Origin: Vibrio cyclitrophicus
GTDB taxonomy: Bacteria > Pseudomonadota > Gammaproteobacteria > Enterobacterales > Vibrionaceae
Length of the DNA: 64,000 bases
Direction: 5' to 3'
Assembly: GCF_024347435.1 (NCBI RefSeq)
Contig: NZ_AP025480.1
Span: forward strand, 2,356,001 to 2,420,000
Under the pieces are notes generated by a model. That model ran no database searches. It saw only the letters and a list, made by a program, of their open reading frames with translations, and was not told the origin of the DNA. Of this stretch, positions 58,358-64,000 are shown piece by piece; position 1 is the stretch's first letter; the number at the start of each line of letters is the position of its first letter. A program made the position numbers and the translations under genes.

Positions 58358-59767
58358 TCAGTTTGGGATATCTATTCCAGCATCGCGCATTTTTGCTAAC
58401 TTATAACGCAATGTGCGTGGACTAATGCCCAACTTTTCAGCCATGTCTTTACGGCGGCCATTACATGCAATCAATGTTTCAAGAATAATCGCATACTCTT
58501 GATCTCTAAGCTCATTACCTAACCCTTCGCTGCTGGCAGCCAGTTTATTGATTGGACTCGCTTCAGCTATCGGCTTAATTTCTGGCGCTGCAACATCATT
58601 ACCTTCCACAATTTGCTGCAGTCCACTTGCATCTTGCCAATCAACACCTTCAAGCAAGATATGCTCACCAGAAATATTGTCTTGCTCGCTCAAGATTAAG
58701 GCTCGCTGGATGACATTATCTAACTCACGAACATTACCCGGCCACGGATAATTGACGAGTTTGTTGATGGCTAGATCCGAAACCGCAGGTACAGGCATAC
58801 CAAGTTTGGTGCAATGACGCTCAACCAAGTGCTTAGCTAATGGCTCAATATCACCTTTACGCTCACAAAGTGGCGGCCAAGAAATTGGGAACACGTTCAG
58901 TCGGTAGTATAAATCTTCACGGAAATTCCCTTCAGAAACATACTGTTTCAGATCTCGGTTACTGGTAGCCAGAACACGCACATCTAACTTGACGCTTTTA
59001 CGGCTGCCTAAACGTTCCACTTCGCGCTCTTGCAATACACGTAAAAGCTTGGCTTGTAGGCTAAGATCCATTTCACTGATCTCATCCAATAGAATCGTCC
59101 CGCCTTGTGCTTGCTCAAATTTACCTGGACAGGCCTGAATAGCGCCAGTAAATGCACCTTTTTCATAACCGAACAGTGTCGCTTCCAACATGTTATCTGG
59201 AATCGCGGCACAGTTAATCGCAACAAATGGGCCATCTTTACGACTAGAAGCGTTGTGAATGTAGCGAGACATAACTTCTTTACCCGATCCGCTTGGCCCT
59301 AAGATCATGACATTGGCATCGGTTTTTGCGACTTTATCAGCCAACATCATTAATTTGATACTTTTTTCATCGGCCACAATAGCGTCGCCATTATCATCCG
59401 ACTTAACGGGCGCGTAACGGCTCACCATGTTCAACAATACTTCAGGGGCAAAGGGCTTTGCCATGTAATCAATAGCACCTTCTTTCATTGCCGCCACAGC
59501 ATCTTCGATGTTGGCATAGGCTGTCATTAACAGTACGGGTAAATTTGGCCAATGCTGCTTGATGTTTCTTAGCAGTGCCAAACCACCCATGCCTGCCATT
59601 TGAACGTCAGACACGACAATATCAACGGAGTTAGATTTCAATTTGACCAGAGCATCTTCCGCACAATCCGCTTCCAGCCATTCATAGCCAGCAAGCGCGA
59701 GTGTATCAACAAGGGCTTCACGTAGACCTTCATCATCTTCGACGATTAACACTTTGCTTTGAGCCAT
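58358..59767 (-). CDS. flrC: FlrC, sigma-54-dependent flagellar response regulator
   Basis: A 469-residue NtrC-type activator. The receiver has Asp54 (VVSDVQMAGMGG). The AAA+ domain has GPSGSGKE, the sigma-54 contact loop GAFTGA and FYRLN-type sequence, and the Fis-type HTH is at the C-terminus (RRKDMAEKLGISPRTLRYKL). Phosphorylated by FlrB, it switches on the hook and basal body genes. The ATG has GGAG upstream. Confidence 0.95.
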   Translation of the reverse strand: MAQSKVLIVEDDEGLREALVDTLALAGYEWLEADCAEDALVKLKSNSVDIVVSDVQMAGMGGLALLRNIKQHWPNLPVLLMTAYANIEDAVAAMKEGAIDYMAKPFAPEVLLNMVSRYAPVKSDDNGDAIVADEKSIKLMMLADKVAKTDANVMILGPSGSGKEVMSRYIHNASSRKDGPFVAINCAAIPDNMLEATLFGYEKGAFTGAIQACPGKFEQAQGGTILLDEISEMDLSLQAKLLRVLQEREVERLGSRKSVKLDVRVLATSNRDLKQYVSEGNFREDLYYRLNVFPISWPPLCERKGDIEPLAKHLVERHCTKLGMPVPAVSDLAINKLVNYPWPGNVRELDNVIQRALILSEQDNISGEHILLEGVDWQDASGLQQIVEGNDVAAPEIKPIAEASPINKLAASSEGLGNELRDQEYAIILETLIACNGRRKDMAEKLGISPRTLRYKLAKMRDAGIDIPN

Positions 59768-59800
59768 AGGATTCTCCAGTGTAAATTCAATTAAAACGTA

Positions 59801-60841
59801 TTAGCCTTCGGTTGAAGCGCTTCTTTCGAGCGGTAAGCACATAGTAAAGCATGCGCCATCACCTTCTTCTGATATCAATTCCAATCGGCCTTCATGTGCA
59901 CGACATACCATTTGTACAACCGCTAAGCCTAAACCTGTACCTTGTGAACGAGTGGTAAAGAATGGTTCCATAATTTTACCTTGAAGCTCTTTCGGTACAC
60001 CGGGGCCACTGTCTTGTACTGATATCTTAAGTTCACCGTTTACCGGCCTAAAAAAAACATCGATCTGCGATTCTTTACCCGCAATTTGAACCGCGTTCAG
60101 AACCAGGTTACTTAGCGCTGAAGCAATAGCGTTGGCATTACCAAACATTTTAGTCTCTTCGCCTTCTACTTCTTGGCAGTAATCAATCTGGTTGGTTTTG
60201 AGTGCCGCCTCCACCATCGGGTGAAACTCTGTGATCAATTCAGCCACAGTAAATGGCTTAACCACTTTATTATCACCGCCTTTAGCAAACAACAACATGT
60301 CATTCACTTGTTTTTCTAAGTCGTGCAATCTATCCATAAGCTTAGATTGAAAACGTGTCTTTGTTGCTGGTGGTAAGTTTGGTGCGGCAAGGTTTGATGC
60401 GTATAACATTGCACTCGAAAGTGGTGTCCGAACCTGATGAGCAAGTGAAGCGACCATTCTTCCTAATGATGACAAGCGCTGAAGGTCACTAACGCGAGAT
60501 TGTAATAGACGAGTCTCGGTCAGGTCGGTAATCAATATCAGTTGACCTGTCGTAGAAGCCGAAATTGCCAGTCGAACTTTTCGACCATTCTTCAATGAGA
60601 TCTCGTGACCGTCATCGTCCTTTGGCTCGAAAGCACTTTGAATCACCGAAAACCACTTCTCACCAACCAGTTCAACACCAAGGATACGGTGCGCTTCTGG
60701 GTTGGCCTCTCTCACTTCACCATGCGTATCTAACAAGATAACACCAGCAGGCATCACATCGAGCACTTGTTTATAGCGCTCTACTTGTTGCTCTACAGAA
60801 TCGAGGTGTGATTGATTTTCTGGTTCGTTAGATAGTTGCAT
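59801..60841 (-). CDS. flrB: FlrB, flagellar sensor histidine kinase
   Basis: A 346-residue soluble kinase with a PAS domain (about 15-110), the phospho-accepting His in LAHQVRTPLSSAM and a HATPase domain (NLVLNAVQIA, DSGPGVP, GTGLGLAVV). It has no membrane span. I choose the ATG at 60841 over an upstream TTG (60859), because the TTG has no ribosome-binding site and GAGG stands 12 nt before the ATG. Confidence 0.93.
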   Translation of the reverse strand: MQLSNEPENQSHLDSVEQQVERYKQVLDVMPAGVILLDTHGEVREANPEAHRILGVELVGEKWFSVIQSAFEPKDDDGHEISLKNGRKVRLAISASTTGQLILITDLTETRLLQSRVSDLQRLSSLGRMVASLAHQVRTPLSSAMLYASNLAAPNLPPATKTRFQSKLMDRLHDLEKQVNDMLLFAKGGDNKVVKPFTVAELITEFHPMVEAALKTNQIDYCQEVEGEETKMFGNANAIASALSNLVLNAVQIAGKESQIDVFFRPVNGELKISVQDSGPGVPKELQGKIMEPFFTTRSQGTGLGLAVVQMVCRAHEGRLELISEEGDGACFTMCLPLERSASTEG

Positions 60842-60863
60842 GTCAAAAATTTGCCTCAAATAC

Positions 60864-60898
60864 TAAAACAGCCTGACACGCACAACACGAGTCAGGCT
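60864..60898 (-). terminator. Terminator of flrA
   Basis: On the minus strand AGCCTGAC pairs with GTCAGGCT and is followed by GTTTTAG. It lies between flrA and flrB, which makes flrA monocistronic. Confidence 0.75.
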
Positions 60899-61025
60899 AT
60901 TTGCTATATTTATCACATAGTTAAGCAAGCAACAACTCGACTATGCCCTTTCTATTCGCACAATCAAAACTGTTCTTTTAGTAAAAAGAGTCTTAGTTTT
61001 GTGTTGCTGAACATTAATCTGTGCT

Positions 61026-62492
61026 CTAGCGCTGTAGATTATACTTACGCATTTTTTCAACCAAAGTCGTTCTACGCATTCCAAGCATATCAGCCGCACG
61101 AGCAACGATACCGCCCTGCGCCTCCAACGCTTGATTAATCATGTTCACTTCCATATCAGCGAGCAGCTCTTTCAAGTTAACCCCTTCTGGCGGTAACTCT
61201 TGAGGTGCATTTGCATTGTCGGCAAGTTCATCTTGCTGATCAAAGCTGAAGTCTTCTGAGAACAAGTCGGCTAATGCATCACGCTCCTGCTCTTCTTCAG
61301 ACACAAAGCTATTAAACTCTGGTTGGAATTCAGGAATATCGCTGTATCGATATTTGGTTGGCAGGTGATTCACATCAACCAAGCTATTTGGATAAAGAAT
61401 TAGCATTCGTTCAACTAAGTTCGCTAGCTCACGAACGTTACCTGGCCAATAGTGTTCCATTAAAGAATTGATGGCGCGAGGCGTAAAACAGATAGGCATA
61501 CTACCTTCTGCTTCCATTCTGGTCATCAGCTCTTGAAGTAACAGAGGGATATCTTCTTTGCGATCTTGAAGAGCCGGCATTTCAATTGGGAATACGTTCA
61601 AACGATAATAAAGATCTTCACGGAAAGAGTCGGCATCGATCATATCCTCAAGATTACGGTGCGTTGCCGCAATCACTCGAACATCCGCTTGAATGGTATT
61701 GTTACCGCCTACACGCTCAAAGCATCGCTCTTGTAACACGCGTAGTAGCTTAACTTGCATCGCCATTGGCATATCGCCAATTTCATCAAGAAATAGTGTG
61801 CCACCTTCAGCCAGTTCGAAACGGCCTTTACGTGCGGTAATTGCACCAGTAAACGCCCCTTTCTCGTGACCAAACAGTTCACTTTCGAGCAACTCTGCTG
61901 GAATCGCGCCACAATTCACTGGCACAAATGGCCCAGTACGACGCTTAGAATGATAGTGAATATTACGTGCTACGACTTCTTTACCCGTACCCGATTCACC
62001 AAGAATCAGCACGTTAGCTTCCGTAGCAGAGACTTGCTCAATTAAGTGACGAACTTCTTGAATGCTAGCGCTTTGCCCAACTAGGCTGCGAAACAGTGTG
62101 TTCTTCCGCGCAGAAGACACAACTTGAACGCCTTTACGGCCTAAGAAGTCTTTGCAGTGTCTTAATGCATCACTCAATTGAGGATAATTAAGAGGAAGTT
62201 CAAGTTCACCGACAAAGTTAGTAAGCTCGTCTACTGGGTGATTGTTTTTGCCAATCACAAGCAGTGGGATGTGATTCGCATGAACAAGCTTTTCATTCAG
62301 TAATGCGTTGAAGCCTTTACCTTTAATTGAGCCGATAATGCAGCCTGCCCACTGAAGTGACCAGTCTACTTTGCGTGCTTGTTCAGAGCTGATAACTTCG
62401 CAGCTCTCTCCTACAAACTCTAATATTGTGCTTAAATTGTGACGATCTTGAGCGTTATCGTCGACGACAAGCAGTTTTGCCAAACCTTGCAT
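61026..62492 (-). CDS. flrA: FlrA (FleQ-like), master activator of polar flagellar genes
   Basis: A 488-residue sigma-54 activator. The N-terminal FleQ-type receiver lacks a phosphorylatable Asp: the position after strand 3 is Gly54-Ser55 (CIIGSIKG). AAA+ motifs GESGTGKE and GAFTGA are intact, and an HTH is at the C-terminus ([18 protein letters not shown]). It starts class II genes including flrBC; c-di-GMP antagonises the homologue in V. cholerae. Confidence 0.95.
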   Translation of the reverse strand: MQGLAKLLVVDDNAQDRHNLSTILEFVGESCEVISSEQARKVDWSLQWAGCIIGSIKGKGFNALLNEKLVHANHIPLLVIGKNNHPVDELTNFVGELELPLNYPQLSDALRHCKDFLGRKGVQVVSSARKNTLFRSLVGQSASIQEVRHLIEQVSATEANVLILGESGTGKEVVARNIHYHSKRRTGPFVPVNCGAIPAELLESELFGHEKGAFTGAITARKGRFELAEGGTLFLDEIGDMPMAMQVKLLRVLQERCFERVGGNNTIQADVRVIAATHRNLEDMIDADSFREDLYYRLNVFPIEMPALQDRKEDIPLLLQELMTRMEAEGSMPICFTPRAINSLMEHYWPGNVRELANLVERMLILYPNSLVDVNHLPTKYRYSDIPEFQPEFNSFVSEEEQERDALADLFSEDFSFDQQDELADNANAPQELPPEGVNLKELLADMEVNMINQALEAQGGIVARAADMLGMRRTTLVEKMRKYNLQR

Positions 62493-62613
62493 AAGTAGGA
62501 ATTATTGCCTTTATTTTGGTGCGATGCGGAAAAACGGTGAGCGACGTAATCAATAAAACAGAGAAACACATCAATGATTATGTTTACGTGGACAAATTTA
62601 GGAAATCAGCAAC

Positions 62614-62650
62614 GAAAAAAGCCATTAGGCTATCTAATGGCTTCTATTTT
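62614..62650 (-). terminator. Terminator of the fliD-flaI-fliS operon
   Basis: On the minus strand AAGCCATTAG pairs with CTAATGGCTT and runs into TTTT, about 75 nt after fliS. Confidence 0.85.
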
Positions 62651-62719
62651 ATTTGATTAAAAAAATAAGGCAACCAACCAATTGAAGGATATGAAATTGG
62701 TTAGAACTGCAGTTTTTCT

Positions 62720-63130
62720 TTAAATACCTACGTCAGCAGAGGTCAAGTTGTGATATTCGTTCGGAATTTGGTCCCAAGCGCTCTTAATTTCGCGGATAAT
62801 ATCGATAACATCATCAATAGGCTGTGGGTCATTTTTGTGATTTGCCGCAGAAATTTGCGTGATCATGAACTCATAAAGTTGATCTAGATTTTTTGCAATG
62901 TCGCCACCGTCGTCCATAGATAGGCAACTGCGTAGGCTAATGATGATATCTAGAGCCTTACCAAGTCGCTCCCCTTTCACCGGGATGTTGCCCGCTTGCA
63001 TTGCCGCTTTGCCTTGAATCAAGCGCTCGATAGCGCCCGCCATTAACATTTGCACAATTTTATGCGGTGAAGCAGCCGTTAGCTGACTATCCACTGATAC
63101 CTTTTTATATGCCTGTAAAGAACCGCGCAT
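62720..63130 (-). CDS. fliS: FliS, flagellin export chaperone
   Basis: A 136-residue helical protein that binds the flagellin C-terminus. The N-terminus (MRGSLQAYKKVSVDSQLTAA) and MLMAGAIERLIQGKAAM are diagnostic. The ATG has GAGG upstream. It lies 12 nt after flaI. Confidence 0.94.
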   Translation of the reverse strand: MRGSLQAYKKVSVDSQLTAASPHKIVQMLMAGAIERLIQGKAAMQAGNIPVKGERLGKALDIIISLRSCLSMDDGGDIAKNLDQLYEFMITQISAANHKNDPQPIDDVIDIIREIKSAWDQIPNEYHNLTSADVGI

Positions 63131-63142
63131 AGTAAACCTCTT

Positions 63143-63448
63143 CTATAAAAACTTTTTGTATTGCTGAACTGATTTAGCACCGTGACGATATTTGTGCAGG
63201 GTCTTGCCTACTCTACTCGTCTCAGACTGCATCAATTCGACTAATTTTCTGGTTCTGGTAATGGCTTCAAACCATTCAGAGCTTTGCTTAACGTCGGGGT
63301 GTGAGTCGATGAATTGAAGCACGTTTTGCAATAACTGTTCTCTGTTATCGACAAGCTGCGTTATTTCTTCAGCGTTAATTTCGCTAAACTCGAGTTTAGA
63401 GATAATTAGTTGATCCAGTTCACAAAGCTCTTGAAGCTGATTGTTCAT
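63143..63448 (-). CDS. flaI: FlaI, small flagellar protein (FliT-like position)
   Basis: A 101-residue, mostly helical protein between fliD and fliS. In vibrios this place is held by flaI, which may act as the FliD chaperone like FliT; the function is inferred from position. It starts 3 nt after fliD. Confidence 0.8.
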   Translation of the reverse strand: MNNQLQELCELDQLIISKLEFSEINAEEITQLVDNREQLLQNVLQFIDSHPDVKQSSEWFEAITRTRKLVELMQSETSRVGKTLHKYRHGAKSVQQYKKFL

Positions 63449-63451
63449 CTA

Positions 63452-64000
63452 CTAACCTAATGCATTCATCATACTACCCAGCTGAGATTGCATCTTACTG
63501 GTTGCATCTTGCATTGCAGTGAACTTAGAGTGCGTGCGACTCTCTAAGCTGTCCATGCGGCGATCCAATGCACCTTGATCATCAGCCAAGCGATAATTTT
63601 GCTCAACTAGGCTCTTCTCACGAGTGCGGATAGAGCCGGTGATACCTGTGATACCTTGAATCGCATCTTCCACTTTTTTGGCGAATCCGTTGTTACCACC
63701 AAAGAACTCACCTAGCTTGTCAAAGTTATTGTTCAGTTGACGGTCAAGCATGTCGTAGTTTATCTCTAACGAGCCTTGTCTTGTCGTAGTGATACCAAAT
63801 TCGGTCAAAGATTTTAAGTTATCAGGCGCGCCTTCAATACTTGACGAAAACACACCTTTCAATCGCGAATCAGCGTTACGTACCGTGCTGTCGCCCGAAA
63901 GCGGCCCTTTTTGGCCGGTTGTTGGATCAACACCCGCCAAGTTTTTAGAGACTTGATAAAACTGATTATAAGAATTTACGAAAGCTTCTATGTCTTGGCG
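63452..64000 (-). CDS. fliD: FliD (HAP2), filament cap protein, C-terminal part
   Basis: The last 182 residues of FliD; the gene runs off the right edge, and the frame stays open to base 64000. The C-terminal helical region (VEDAIQGITGITGSIRTREKSL, in part, then RRMDSLESRTHSKFTAMQ) and final SQLGSMMNALG are typical of the cap protein that caps the filament and helps flagellin fold. Confidence 0.93.
   Translation of the reverse strand, partial: RQDIEAFVNSYNQFYQVSKNLAGVDPTTGQKGPLSGDSTVRNADSRLKGVFSSSIEGAPDNLKSLTEFGITTTRQGSLEINYDMLDRQLNNNFDKLGEFFGGNNGFAKKVEDAIQGITGITGSIRTREKSLVEQNYRLADDQGALDRRMDSLESRTHSKFTAMQDATSKMQSQLGSMMNALG

Noticed and set aside
58337..58358. TGGCAC on the plus strand near the end of flrC, resembling a sigma-54 -24 element
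   Set aside because: No TTGC occurs at the required spacing and there is no plus-strand gene downstream.

Overview
This window reads as chromosome I of a Vibrio species. The evidence is moderate GC, Vibrio-type gene order and protein sequences throughout, a polar-flagellum cluster with flrABC, flhFG and parC/parP, and fadIJ next to an ECF sigma factor and two fadL genes. A Splendidus-clade member is my guess from overall feel; I could not test it. Both ends of the window cut genes (a sugar ABC ATPase at the left, fliD at the right). There are no rRNAs, tRNAs, CRISPR arrays, IS elements or phage genes. Nearly all genes are conserved chromosomal ones, so the novelty is mostly in small and intergenic features.

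Left part, 1-8 kb: a minus-strand sugar ABC transporter (binding protein, two permeases, ATPase) sits behind a response regulator/histidine kinase pair. The layout and binding-protein sequence match the Pseudomonas glucose uptake system (gtsABCD with gltR/gtrS). SelO, an unannotated 33-residue single-span membrane protein and a LysE-family exporter follow.

8.9-23.8 kb: divergent prmB and smrB, sixA, a pitrilysin-like protease, then a lipid block. The lipid block has fadI-fadJ (beta-oxidation) under a FadR-like operator, an orphan terminator that suggests an sRNA, a divergent ECF sigma factor with a DUF3379 membrane partner, two tandem FadL-family outer-membrane channels, and mlaA. The sigma operon and both fadL genes share the motif ACTCTAAAA upstream.

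23.9-31.0 kb: a complete cytochrome c maturation operon, ccmABCDEFGHI, read from ccmA to ccmI on the minus strand and closed by a strong terminator.

31.3-64 kb: the polar flagellar and chemotaxis cluster, all on the minus strand. In transcription order it holds fliD (partial), flaI, fliS, then flrA, flrB, flrC, fliE-F-G-H-I-J, fliK-L-M-N-O-P-Q-R-flhB, flhA-flhF-flhG-fliA-cheY-cheZ-cheA-cheB-parC-parP-cheW and a DUF2802 protein. Good sigma-54 promoter matches lie in front of fliE, fliK and flhA, fitting the known FlrA/FlrC/sigma-54 hierarchy. FliA would then drive late genes elsewhere. FlhF/FlhG set the pole and number of flagella, while ParC/ParP place the chemosensory array at the same pole.
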